Positions 4,862 to 13,434 are shown, numbered from the stretch's first letter. The stretch: 21,923 nt of DNA from JAYFNU01 sp964460755 (GCA_964460755.1 CAYWQL010000024.1:1-21923), one strand, 5' to 3'. Notes: generated from the sequence alone by a model not told the origin. A program made the numbers and translations.

Positions 4862-7372
4862 ATGAATGACAACGACAGAAACGCTCAAATTGAAGAGCTT
4901 TTAAAGGAAATTAGGGAACGTCGCGAGGGCGCGAAAAGCGAGCTTACGATGGACAGCTATGCCAAAGACGTTCAGACTATACAAAAAGAGGTCAAGGACG
5001 GAATAAAGGCGCAGACGAAGGATTATAGTGAAAAAATTAAGGATATAAAAGCCGAGACGGAAAAGAAGGAGGAGGCTGCCGAACGTTCGCAGGAGGCAAT
5101 GGCGCAGACCACACTTTTCGATAGACGCTCGGTGCTTAACTCCATAAAACGCGAATATAGGAACGTCCACGAGGAGGAGTACGACCCAATAAACAAGAGC
5201 GCGCTTGCTCCGACCATTGAGCGAGGCGTCGACGTTATGCCCTCTCACAAAAGCGCTGGGCTTCTTGAGCAGGAGCTTGAGGCGGAGCAGGAGGACGTCA
5301 CCTACACGGAGAATCACAGTATTTTTACCGACGACGCATATGTGTCCGACGTAATTCCCGAGGAGGAGCATAAAAAGGCCTTTCACGCTAAGGACGACGT
5401 TCCCGAGGAAACCGGCTCCGTTATTCTTGACGCGGCGGCGAAAAAGACACAGAAAAAGGGCGTTCTTAACGTAAAAGATAATATAGACGACAACTTCCGT
5501 GAGTTTTTCGGAAACACCGTCGTCATAGATAAAGAACCGCTTGACGACAAGACCAAAAAGCAAAGAAAAATTAAAGATTTTGTTTTTACAGACGCAGAAT
5601 CCGGCATAAGCGGCGGACCAGTGTTTGAGGACGACGACTCCAACGCCAAGAAAAAGAAAAAGGACAACGCCGAGGTCGACGCAACCGTGCTTCTTGAGGA
5701 TTTAATGTTTGACGCGGGAAGGGCGACGTTAAAAAGTATATTAAGCGGAATTTTCGCGGGAATACTGATTCTTCTTAATATAGCACAGGTGACGGGGCTT
5801 CTTTCAGGCACGTCTCTTGGCAGTCCGCTCGTTTTCTATGCAATTAATGCGGTGGTCTATCTTGCGCTGTTCATCGTCAATGCGATGGTGATTTTTCGCG
5901 GATTTGTTGATGTTGTGAGCTTTCGCGCCGATTCCACGTCGCTTGTTTCCTTTGGCGCGATTATTTCTCTGCTTGAGCTTGTTGTGTTGCTTTTCACCTC
6001 AGGCGAAAGCGAGGCTCGGCCGGTTAGCGCATGTGTAATGGCGGTCACGGTGTTTATGATGACGCTTGGTTTAACCCACGACGCAAGACGTGTTTCCAAC
6101 AGCTTTTCAGCCATGAGTGAATATGAAGACAAATTCGCTTCAACCGTGCTTGCCGACCAGTCGTTTACAAGGAAAATAACGAAGGGCTTGGAGCTGAGCG
6201 AGTCAAAGGTGCTCGTAAAAAGAAGAACGTCGTATACCGACAATTATCTTTCCCACGCCGAAAACTATGATATGATTTCCGACGCCGTTTCAAGGACAGG
6301 CTCGATAATGTTCATCGTATCGCTGCTGCTTGGCGTTGTGGCTTATGTAAAAACGTCAAATATCGGTTCGGCGCTCGCCGCGACAGCTTTTGCGGCGGTT
6401 ATGTGTTCGCCTTTTGTTTCAACCCTTTCAAGCTCGCTTCCAATCGGAAGTATACAAAAGAAGCTTTCCAAGCTCGGCGCATATATCCCGGGATACTCCG
6501 CGGCGGAGGAAATCCGCGAGGCTAACTGTATAGTAATTTCAGGCAGAGAACTTTTCCCGAAAAGCAACGTAAAGCTTCACGGAATAAAGACCTTTGAAAA
6601 AGAGCGAGTCGATAAGGCGATATTATACGCGGCCTCCGTTCTCATTAAATCCTGTGATACTATGGCGCATATGTTCCTCAATGTTATCCAAAGCAAGACC
6701 GAGATGCTTTATGAGGTCGACGGGGTGGAATATGAAAGCAACCTTGGCTTTAGCTTCTGGGTTGATAAGGACAGAATTCTTCTCGGAACCCGCGAAATGA
6801 TTGAGTCGCACGATATTGAGGTGCCCTCGCGCGACTATGAAAACCGATACACGAAGCAGAGCACGCGCGACGCGATTTATCTTGCCGTCGGCGGAAAGCT
6901 GTATGCGATGTTCGTAATAAGCTATTCGCCCAACGAAGAGGTTAAAAATACACTTAAGATATTGGAGGCTGACGGGCTTAATGTAGTCGTTCATACCCGA
7001 GACTTTAACCTTTCGTCCAACAAGATATCGAAGATTTTCGGTATTCCGAAAAAAATGATAAGCGTTGTTCGCGAGGACGATGTACCCGAGCTTTCGAAGC
7101 GAACATCCTATGTGAAAAAGACCCCTTCGTCGCTCACTCACATCGGTTCGCTCATTTCCCTCGTCAACGGTATATCGGGATGTCACAGGCTTGAGGGCTC
7201 GCTTCGTCTTTCAATGACGCTTGAGCTGGTGTGTATGATTTCGGGCGCGGTGCTTTCAACGGCGTTGGTGCTGTTTGGAAACATCACGGCGGTCGGCGTT
7301 TTGTCCGCACTTTTGTTTCAAATTTTATGGACGGTTATTTTATCTGTTGGTGTTTGTTCAAGGAAAATATAA
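4862..7372 (+). CDS. Large membrane protein resembling a catalytically dead P1B-type ATPase
   Basis: I do not know a named family for this 836-residue protein. Residues 1-285 are hydrophilic and charged, with likely coiled coil at about 8-80 and a Lys-rich stretch (263-268) before the membrane. Then come helices near 291-312, 322-346, 359-379 and 386-404, a loop of about 75 residues, helices near 480-498 and 501-525, a soluble domain (527-780), and helices near 785-805 and 810-832. This 4+2+2 layout is that of heavy-metal P-type ATPases. Local matches run in order: CSP (515-517) where CPC sits; ANCIVISGRELFP (554-566) where the family has VDTIVFDKTGTLT; LGTREMI (641-647) where the nucleotide domain has VGN; HTRDF (711-715) where TGDN sits. 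The phospho-Asp is Ser560, and no GDGxND or TGE is visible. If the relation is right it cannot form the phosphoenzyme. It follows rlmB by 10 bp and ends at a terminator. Confidence 0.6.
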   Translation: MNDNDRNAQIEELLKEIRERREGAKSELTMDSYAKDVQTIQKEVKDGIKAQTKDYSEKIKDIKAETEKKEEAAERSQEAMAQTTLFDRRSVLNSIKREYRNVHEEEYDPINKSALAPTIERGVDVMPSHKSAGLLEQELEAEQEDVTYTENHSIFTDDAYVSDVIPEEEHKKAFHAKDDVPEETGSVILDAAAKKTQKKGVLNVKDNIDDNFREFFGNTVVIDKEPLDDKTKKQRKIKDFVFTDAESGISGGPVFEDDDSNAKKKKKDNAEVDATVLLEDLMFDAGRATLKSILSGIFAGILILLNIAQVTGLLSGTSLGSPLVFYAINAVVYLALFIVNAMVIFRGFVDVVSFRADSTSLVSFGAIISLLELVVLLFTSGESEARPVSACVMAVTVFMMTLGLTHDARRVSNSFSAMSEYEDKFASTVLADQSFTRKITKGLELSESKVLVKRRTSYTDNYLSHAENYDMISDAVSRTGSIMFIVSLLLGVVAYVKTSNIGSALAATAFAAVMCSPFVSTLSSSLPIGSIQKKLSKLGAYIPGYSAAEEIREANCIVISGRELFPKSNVKLHGIKTFEKERVDKAILYAASVLIKSCDTMAHMFLNVIQSKTEMLYEVDGVEYESNLGFSFWVDKDRILLGTREMIESHDIEVPSRDYENRYTKQSTRDAIYLAVGGKLYAMFVISYSPNEEVKNTLKILEADGLNVVVHTRDFNLSSNKISKIFGIPKKMISVVREDDVPELSKRTSYVKKTPSSLTHIGSLISLVNGISGCHRLEGSLRLSMTLELVCMISGAVLSTALVLFGNITAVGVLSALLFQILWTVILSVGVCSRKI

Positions 7373-7390
7373 GATTTAGTTAATATAGAC

Positions 7391-7431
7391 AAAACATTCG
7401 CGGGGAATTCTAACTCCGCGAATTGTTTTTT
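7391..7431 (+). terminator. Rho-independent terminator after the pseudo-ATPase gene
   Basis: Arms ATTCGCGG and CCGCGAAT, extended by AAAAC/GTTTT with a one-base bulge, enclose an AT loop and are followed by a run of T. Confidence 0.88.
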
Positions 7432-7444
7432 GTTCGGAAATCTC

Positions 7445-7473
7445 TTTTAATAAATATAAATATGTGATAAAAT
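7445..7473 (+). promoter_or_regulatory. Putative promoter of the EF-G-like gene
   Basis: TGATAAAAT (TG 7465-7466, TAAAAT 7468-7473) is an extended -10, with a weak -35 TTTTAA at 7445-7450 and a 17-bp spacer. It gives a leader of about 54 nt. Confidence 0.5.
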
Positions 7474-7533
7474 TTTCAGTAACGTGTTGCAACTATTTAT
7501 GCACATAGCTATACGAGAGGGGAACAATTTCTT

Positions 7534-9612
7534 ATGGACTACACACCGGACAAAATCAGAAACGTTATGCTTGCTGGTCACAGTGGAAGCGGAAAGACCT
7601 CATTAGCCGAGGCACTTTTGTTTTTGACAAAAGCTTCGGACAGATTTGGAACGATAGCCGACGGAAACACCGTATGCGACTTCGACCCCGACGAGATTAA
7701 GAGAAAGGCTTCGATGTCGGCGGCAATCGCGCCGTTCGATTATTTGGGCGCTCACGTCAATCTTATCGACGTTCCCGGTCTTTTCGATTTTGAGCTTGGA
7801 ATTTATGAAGGAATTAAAGCGGCAGAGTCGCTTATCGTAACTGTATCGGCTCGTTCGGGTGTAGCGGTAGGAACCTCTAAGGCTATTAAGCTTGCGAATA
7901 AAAACAAAAAAGCTAAGATGTTCTTTTTAAGTAAGATGGCGGCGGAGCACGCCGACTTCAAAAAGGCTTACGAGGGGCTTAAAAATGAATTTGGTACGAG
8001 CGTATGCCCGATTGTTATGCCTGTGTTAAGCGAAGGCAAGCCGACGGTTTACGTTGACCTTCTTAAAATGAAGGGCTTCACATACAAGGACGGAAAGGCG
8101 ACCGAGGTTCCCGTACCCGATACGGCGGGATATATCGACGAGCTCGTCGCGGCGCTGAACGAAGCGATTGCGGAAACCGACGAAGCGTTAATGGAAAAGT
8201 TCTTCGGCGGCGAAGCGTTTACGCACGAAGAGATAATCAAGGGCGTAAAACACGGCGTAAAGAGCGGTATACTTGCTCCCGTCGTATGCGGCGACAGCAC
8301 AACGCTTGAGGGTATTGACCTTGTTTTAGACGCCATAGCGAATCTTCTTCCGTCGCCTATTGACGCTGGTGAGTTTGAAGCTGCCGACAAGGACGGAAAC
8401 GCTGTTAAGCTTAAATGTGACGACAACGGACCCGTTGTAGCTTATATATTCAAGACGGTCGCAGACCCGTTTGTAGGAAAGCTTTCGTTTGTTAAGGTTA
8501 TGTCCGGAAAACTCACGGCGATGTCGTATGTCAATGCAACGACGGGCGAGCAGGAAAAACCGGGCAAGCTCCTTTCTGTTAAGGGCAAAAAGCAAACCGA
8601 TATAACCGAGATATGCGCCGGAGATATCGGCGCGCTTACAAAGCTTGCGGCGGCCAAGACGGGCGACACACTTTGCTCGGTCGGCAAGGTTTACAAAATA
8701 GCATCTATCGAGTTTCCGCATCCAAGTATGTCTATGGCGATTAAGCCGAAGAACAAGGGCGACGAGGGTAAGATTTCCACCGTTATACAGCGTATAATGG
8801 AGGAAGACAGAACGATAAATTATGAGGTTAACAAGGAAACCTCTCAACAGCTTCTTTCTGGTCTTGGCGAGCAGCATCTTGAATCGGTTATCAGTAAAAT
8901 GAAATCGAAATTCGGCGTTGACGTCGAATTAATTCCGCCCCGCGTCGCTTTCCGTGAAACAATTCGCGCCAAGGCGGAAGCTGAAGGCAAGCATAAGAAA
9001 CAGTCCGGCGGCGCAGGACAGTACGGCGTCGTTCAAATCCGTTTTGAGCCGTTGCTCGACGGAACTGATTTCGAGTTTGTTAACGCTATCGTCGGCGGCG
9101 TCGTTCCTAAGGAATACATTCCCGCGGTTGAAAAGGGTCTTCGTGAAGCTATGCAGCACGGCGTTCTCGCGGGTTATCCTATGACTGGCGTTAGAGCTAC
9201 ACTCTTTGACGGAAAGTATCATCCTGTCGATTCAAAGGAAGTTGCGTTTAAGTCAGCGGCTCGTCTTTCCTATAAAGCGGCCTGCGCCATGGCGAAACCT
9301 GCGATTCTTGAGCCGATAGGTACGCTCAAAGCCAATGTTCCCGATTCGAACACCGGCGACATAATGGGCGAAATAAACAAGCGCCGCGGACGTGTGCTTG
9401 GAATGAACCCCGGCGAGGACGGCTTGCAGGTTGTCGAGGCTGAGGTTCCGATGTCCGAAATGATAGACTTCACAACCTATATGCGCTCTTCAACACAGGG
9501 GCGCGGAAGCTATTCAATCGAGTTCGCGCGCTATGAACCGCTTCCCTCGAACCTTGAACAAAAGGTTATCGACGACGCGAAGGACCTTCGCGAGGCGGAA
9601 GAGGACGAATAA
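7534..9612 (+). CDS. EF-G-like translation-factor paralogue with degenerate G4 motif
   Basis: This 692-residue protein has the full EF-G domain order: G domain (about 8-275), beta-barrel domain II (about 290-385), domain III (398-475), domain IV with SGGAGQYGVVQIRFEP (491-506), and domain V (about 600-675). It belongs to the EF-G-like/EF-G2 group, not to housekeeping FusA: the P-loop is GHSGSGKT (15-22), switch I has RKAS in place of RGIT, and the switch II segment is DVPGLFDF (79-86), lacking the catalytic His of PGHVDF. More unusual, the G4 motif N/TKxD is SKMA (133-136), so the guanine-specifying Asp is gone, while domains III-V look intact. Relatives of this group have been reported to bind GTP without ribosome-stimulated hydrolysis; whether this one binds GTP at all is open. 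The Shine-Dalgarno is AGGGG at 7518-7522. Terminators on both sides make it monocistronic. Confidence 0.88.
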   Translation: MDYTPDKIRNVMLAGHSGSGKTSLAEALLFLTKASDRFGTIADGNTVCDFDPDEIKRKASMSAAIAPFDYLGAHVNLIDVPGLFDFELGIYEGIKAAESLIVTVSARSGVAVGTSKAIKLANKNKKAKMFFLSKMAAEHADFKKAYEGLKNEFGTSVCPIVMPVLSEGKPTVYVDLLKMKGFTYKDGKATEVPVPDTAGYIDELVAALNEAIAETDEALMEKFFGGEAFTHEEIIKGVKHGVKSGILAPVVCGDSTTLEGIDLVLDAIANLLPSPIDAGEFEAADKDGNAVKLKCDDNGPVVAYIFKTVADPFVGKLSFVKVMSGKLTAMSYVNATTGEQEKPGKLLSVKGKKQTDITEICAGDIGALTKLAAAKTGDTLCSVGKVYKIASIEFPHPSMSMAIKPKNKGDEGKISTVIQRIMEEDRTINYEVNKETSQQLLSGLGEQHLESVISKMKSKFGVDVELIPPRVAFRETIRAKAEAEGKHKKQSGGAGQYGVVQIRFEPLLDGTDFEFVNAIVGGVVPKEYIPAVEKGLREAMQHGVLAGYPMTGVRATLFDGKYHPVDSKEVAFKSAARLSYKAACAMAKPAILEPIGTLKANVPDSNTGDIMGEINKRRGRVLGMNPGEDGLQVVEAEVPMSEMIDFTTYMRSSTQGRGSYSIEFARYEPLPSNLEQKVIDDAKDLREAEEDE

Positions 9613-9626
9613 AAATAAAGCTTTTG

Positions 9627-9653
9627 AAAGGCACGCGCTTGCGTGCCTTTTTT
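9627..9653 (+). terminator. Rho-independent terminator after the EF-G-like gene
   Basis: GGCACGC (9630-9636), a GCTT loop, GCGTGCC (9641-9647), then T6; A residues upstream extend the stem. Confidence 0.93.
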
Positions 9654-9679
9654 CTATGCTAAAAAATGATTAGATTGAA

Positions 9680-9685
9680 TATAAT
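9680..9685 (+). promoter_or_regulatory. Putative -10 of the GHL10 lipoprotein operon
   Basis: An exact TATAAT lies 30 bases before the ATG and just after a strong terminator, so a promoter is expected here. The -35 is not clear. Confidence 0.38.
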
Positions 9686-9714
9686 TTAATCAATAAAGCT
9701 TTGGCGGAGGAACT

Positions 9715-10944
9715 ATGAAAAGGTTGATGGCGGCGATTTTGATTATCTGTTTTTGCTTGTCCTCGTGCGGATATATGAAAAGCGGTGAAGAGGACGTCGC
9801 TTTTTTTGAGGGTAAGGACGATAGACTTAGCTTCGAGGTGCTCGGAGAAAGAGAAGTAAACGAAACGCCGTTCAGACGCTTTGTTTGGATAAGCTATCTT
9901 GATTTAAGGAGTATAATTAGCGCGGACAGGGAAAAGACGAATGAAAACGCAGAAAAAATGTGCCAAAATATTCTAAAAATTAAAACGACCGATGTTTTTT
10001 TGCAGGTACGCGCCTTTGGTGACGCAATATATAATTCCGACTATTTTATCAGCGCAAACAACACCGTCTATTCCGATTATTCAAGCGAAATTGATTATTT
10101 CGAAATACTTCTCGAGTTACTTCACAGCTATGGTATAAAGGTTCATGCTTGGGTAAATCCTTACCGTCTTAGCGATAGCCAAAGCGAAGAAAACTCGCAG
10201 TTCATTAAGTCGCTTACAGAAAAGGACGTGCTTTCGGTCATCGAATACAATGACGGCATTTCCCTCAATCCCGCGAACGATACGGCGAAGGAGCTTATCA
10301 TAAGCGGCATAGACGAAATTCTCAATGGCTATGACGTCGACGGAATACATTTCGACGATTATTTCTATCCTACGACCGACGCGGAATATGACGAAAACAC
10401 ATACGAAAGATTTATCGAAAACGGCGGAATGATGTCGCTTGATGATTTTCGCCGCGACAATGTTTCGCGTCTTGTCGCCGCGGTTTATGAAAGAGTTAAG
10501 CAAAAGGACGCGTCGATTGAGTTTGGAATAAGCCCCGACGCCTCGCTTTCGCGAGACTTTAGTATGCACTACGCAAACGTTGAGCTTTGGTGCAACGCCG
10601 AAGGCTATATTGATTATATTTGTCCACAGATATATTTTGGCTTTGAGAACGAGAGTATGCCATTTTCGTCGACTCTCGGCGAATGGGCAAGGGTTTGCGG
10701 CAGTTGTGATTTATTTGTAGGGCTTAGCTTTTATAAGGCGGGAAGCGAGGATATTTTTGCAGGAAGCGGTTCGGACGAATGGACGAAAAGCTTTGATATT
10801 ATTTCTCGTCAGTATATTGAAAGCGGTGAAAACGGCGTGTGTAAAGGCGTTGCGCTTTACAGATATAATTCGCTGTTTAATCCGAGCGAGGAAACGGCTT
10901 CATATGCGGCGGTTGAGATGTATAATCTTCAAAAGGTGATATAA
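9715..10944 (+). CDS. GHL10-family (DUF187) lipoprotein, putative glycoside hydrolase
   Basis: The 409 residues begin with a lipoprotein signal: basic MKR, a hydrophobic core, and lipobox LSSC with the lipidated Cys18, so the protein should be anchored on the outer face of the membrane. Residues about 53-330 match the GHL10/DUF187 TIM-barrel family: FRRFVWISYLDL (53-64), VFLQVRAFGDAIY (94-106), HAWVNPYR (144-151), and DGIHFDDYFYP (209-219), whose acidic residues are the likely catalytic ones. Members are thought to act on cell-wall or other surface glycans, but the substrate here is unknown. The Shine-Dalgarno is GGAGG at 9706-9710. The M50 protease gene follows after 7 bp. Confidence 0.85.
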   Translation: MKRLMAAILIICFCLSSCGYMKSGEEDVAFFEGKDDRLSFEVLGEREVNETPFRRFVWISYLDLRSIISADREKTNENAEKMCQNILKIKTTDVFLQVRAFGDAIYNSDYFISANNTVYSDYSSEIDYFEILLELLHSYGIKVHAWVNPYRLSDSQSEENSQFIKSLTEKDVLSVIEYNDGISLNPANDTAKELIISGIDEILNGYDVDGIHFDDYFYPTTDAEYDENTYERFIENGGMMSLDDFRRDNVSRLVAAVYERVKQKDASIEFGISPDASLSRDFSMHYANVELWCNAEGYIDYICPQIYFGFENESMPFSSTLGEWARVCGSCDLFVGLSFYKAGSEDIFAGSGSDEWTKSFDIISRQYIESGENGVCKGVALYRYNSLFNPSEETASYAAVEMYNLQKVI

Positions 10945-10951
10945 ACCTTAA

Positions 10952-11524
10952 ATGTTGAGCTTTCGTTTATTTGGCGTTCGAGTGGTGGTGACGATATGGT
11001 TTGCCGCCCTTTTTGCTTTGCTTTTTATGTATGACGCGCGCCTTACAACAAGCTGTTTTATCTTTATGGCGGCGCACGAGTTGGGCCATATTATACCTTA
11101 TCTTTGCTTTGGCGGGCGCATTTCGGCGGTCGAGCTTCTTTTGGGACGAATTGAAATAAAACGGCGCGGCGGTGCGATAAACGAGAACGCAGAGCTGCTG
11201 TCACTTTTGGGCGGAAGCCTTATTAACCTGATATTTGCGGCTTCATTTTATTTGTTGAAAATCGAAAAATTAGCCGCAATCAATTTCGCCCTTGCACTTT
11301 TTAATCTTCTTCCTGTTTACAGTCTTGACGGCGGGGAAATCGTAAAAAACATTTTCGAGCGTTTTTTATCTTCTTGGGCGGTCGAGAGACTTCGGCGAAC
11401 GCTTTCTTTTGTCTTTGGGCTTGGGATTATGTCGTTTGGCTTTTATGCCATTATCGGTTTTCGCAATCCGACAATAATTATCTTCGGCTTTTATATTTTG
11501 TTCGCGACATTTGCGAATAACTGA
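10952..11524 (+). CDS. Site-2-protease family intramembrane metalloprotease (M50, SpoIVFB-like)
   Basis: This 190-residue membrane protein carries both zinc motifs of the M50 family: HELGH at 42-46 (His42, Glu43, His46) and NLLPVYSLDGG at 118-128, with Asp126 as the third ligand. In sporulating Firmicutes the close relative SpoIVFB cuts pro-sigma-K in the mother cell. Here the protein lacks the C-terminal CBS domain of the roughly 290-residue Bacillus SpoIVFB, and no SpoIVFA gene lies upstream, so the substrate is uncertain. Its place just before the radical-SAM/DUF2344 pair is, as I recall, a common clostridial arrangement for the SpoIVFB-type protein. The Shine-Dalgarno AGGTGAT (10934-10940) lies inside the end of the lipoprotein gene, suggesting translational coupling. 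Confidence 0.85.
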   Translation: MLSFRLFGVRVVVTIWFAALFALLFMYDARLTTSCFIFMAAHELGHIIPYLCFGGRISAVELLLGRIEIKRRGGAINENAELLSLLGGSLINLIFAASFYLLKIEKLAAINFALALFNLLPVYSLDGGEIVKNIFERFLSSWAVERLRRTLSFVFGLGIMSFGFYAIIGFRNPTIIIFGFYILFATFANN

Positions 11525-11580
11525 TATACAAACGTATGGAAATTTGATATTATGTATTTGCGAATAAAATTGATTGGATA

Positions 11581-13434
11581 ATGAATATGCAGGACTATAC
11601 TCTTGAAAAAATATTGCGTTCGGTTCAAAAGCCGGGCAGATACGTCGGGAGCGAAAACGGCGCAATAATAAAGAACAAACAAGATGTAAAGCTTCGCTTT
11701 GCTTTTTGCTTCCCCGACACATACGAAATCGGTATGTCTCATCTTGGAATGAAGATACTTTATTACATTATGAACCGCCGCGAGGACATATGGTGCGAAC
11801 GTGTTTTTGCGCCGTGGTTCGATATGCGCGACGAGATGAAAAAGAACGATATGCCGCTTTTTTCACTTGAAAGCAAAAGCCCGCTTACCGAGTTTGATAT
11901 CGTCGGATTTACCCTTCAATACGAAATGTCCTTTACGAACATATTATATATGCTTGATATGTCGGGAATACCCCTTTTTTCAAGTGAACGCGACGAAAGC
12001 TTTCCGCTTGTTATCGCGGGCGGACCTTGCGTATGCAATCCCGAACCCGTCGCCGATTTCGTCGACCTGTTCGCCCTTGGCGAGGGTGAGGAGCTTGACC
12101 TTGAGATATGCGACCTTGTAATTAAAGCGAAGGAGAAAAGCTGGACAAGACGGAAGCTTTTAATTGAAGCGTCGAAGATAAAAGGTGTTTACGTTCCGTC
12201 GCTTTACAAGCCTTTTTATAACGCCGACGGCACGATTAAGGAATATAGAAAGCTTGTCAAATCCGCGCCCGATAGGGTTCAAAAGCGAATAATTAACGAC
12301 TTTAACTCGGTTGATTATCCGACCGACGTTCCCGTTCCCCTTATTGAAACGGTACACGACAGGGCGAGCATAGAGGTGCTTCGCGGCTGTGTGCGCGGCT
12401 GTCGCTTTTGTCAGGCGGGCTTCATTTATCGTCCGTTCAGGGCGAAAAGTGCCGATACTCTTAACGAGCAGGCAAAAACGCTGTGCCACAACACCGGCTA
12501 CGAGGAGCTTTCGCTTATTTCGCTTTCAACGAGCGACCACCCCGAAATAGAGCCGCTTTTGGACAAGCTTCTTTCGTGGACGCCAAACGAACGGATAAAT
12601 CTTTCGCTTCCGTCCCTTCGTATAGATAATTTTAGCGATGAGCTTATTGAAAAGACCACCGCCGTTCGAAAAAGCGGTCTTACCTTCGCGCCTGAAGCGG
12701 GAACCCAACGTCTTCGCGACGTAATAAACAAGAACATAACAGAAGACGAGATAATGAGCGGTTGTAAAATCGCGTTTGAGGGCGGCTACACCAACGTCAA
12801 GCTATATTTTATGATGGGACTTCCGACAGAAACCGATGAGGACATCGTCGGAATAGCCGAGCTTGCTCAAAAAATCGTGAATTTGTTTTATTCTCTTCCG
12901 ACCAAGCCAAAGGGAAAATCGGTCTGTGTCAGCATAAGCTGCGCCTGCTTTATTCCGAAGCCCTTTACTCCGTTCGAGTTTTGTGCGGCGAATGAGCGCG
13001 ACGAGTTTATAAGAAAACAGCAGCTGCTTCGTGCGGCTGTTAGAAGCAAAAAGATAACGGTTAGCGCCCATGTTCCGTCGATGAGCTTTATCGAGGCTGT
13101 GCTTGCCCGTGGGGATAGGCGGCTTTGCGGGGTAATATATGACGTATATAAGGACGGAGGAGTCTTCGACAGCTGGGACGAGGGCTTTTCGTTTGAACGA
13201 TGGATTAACGCGATAGAAGGCAATGGGCTTACGCCTGAATTCTATGCAAACCGCGCCCGAGCCTTTGATGAGGTTAACCCTTGGGATATACTCGATTACG
13301 GAGTTTCCAAGGAATTTCTTATAAGCGAATACAAAAGAGCGCAAAGGGCTAAAACTACGCCCAAATGCAGTCAAAAATGCTCCAACTGCGGTATAGTTGC
13401 TATGACGGGAAGGAAATGCTTTGATAAACGTTAG
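11581..13434 (+). CDS. B12-binding radical SAM protein (TIGR03960-like), unknown function
   Basis: The 617 residues have an N-terminal B12-binding-like part (about 36-180, with FPDTYEIGMSHLG at 44-56 and LVIAGGPC at 143-150) and a radical SAM core with the 4Fe-4S motif Cx3Cx2C at Cys270, Cys274 and Cys277 in LRGCVRGCRFC. FAPEAGTQRLR (369-379) and MMGLPTETDED (411-421) are typical later core motifs. The C-terminus holds Cys596, Cys600, Cys603 and Cys613, a second Cx3Cx2C spacing that may bind another cluster or metal. The partner DUF2344 gene overlaps its end by 14 bp; the two are fused in some species, so a joint enzyme or complex is likely. Substrate and product are not known to me. There is no clear Shine-Dalgarno before ATG 11581; ATG 11587 is an alternative. 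Confidence 0.85.
   Translation: MNMQDYTLEKILRSVQKPGRYVGSENGAIIKNKQDVKLRFAFCFPDTYEIGMSHLGMKILYYIMNRREDIWCERVFAPWFDMRDEMKKNDMPLFSLESKSPLTEFDIVGFTLQYEMSFTNILYMLDMSGIPLFSSERDESFPLVIAGGPCVCNPEPVADFVDLFALGEGEELDLEICDLVIKAKEKSWTRRKLLIEASKIKGVYVPSLYKPFYNADGTIKEYRKLVKSAPDRVQKRIINDFNSVDYPTDVPVPLIETVHDRASIEVLRGCVRGCRFCQAGFIYRPFRAKSADTLNEQAKTLCHNTGYEELSLISLSTSDHPEIEPLLDKLLSWTPNERINLSLPSLRIDNFSDELIEKTTAVRKSGLTFAPEAGTQRLRDVINKNITEDEIMSGCKIAFEGGYTNVKLYFMMGLPTETDEDIVGIAELAQKIVNLFYSLPTKPKGKSVCVSISCACFIPKPFTPFEFCAANERDEFIRKQQLLRAAVRSKKITVSAHVPSMSFIEAVLARGDRRLCGVIYDVYKDGGVFDSWDEGFSFERWINAIEGNGLTPEFYANRARAFDEVNPWDILDYGVSKEFLISEYKRAQRAKTTPKCSQKCSNCGIVAMTGRKCFDKR

Noticed and set aside
4901..5563. Long minus-strand open frame opposite the pseudo-ATPase N-terminus (220 codons)
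   Set aside because: It mirrors the codon pattern of the plus-strand gene, has no ribosome site and no recognisable motif; the same holds for other antisense frames in 4168-17585.
11544..11570. TTGATA and TAAAAT before the radical SAM gene as a promoter
   Set aside because: The spacer is 15 bp and the start site would fall almost on the ATG; the gene is more likely read from the upstream operon.
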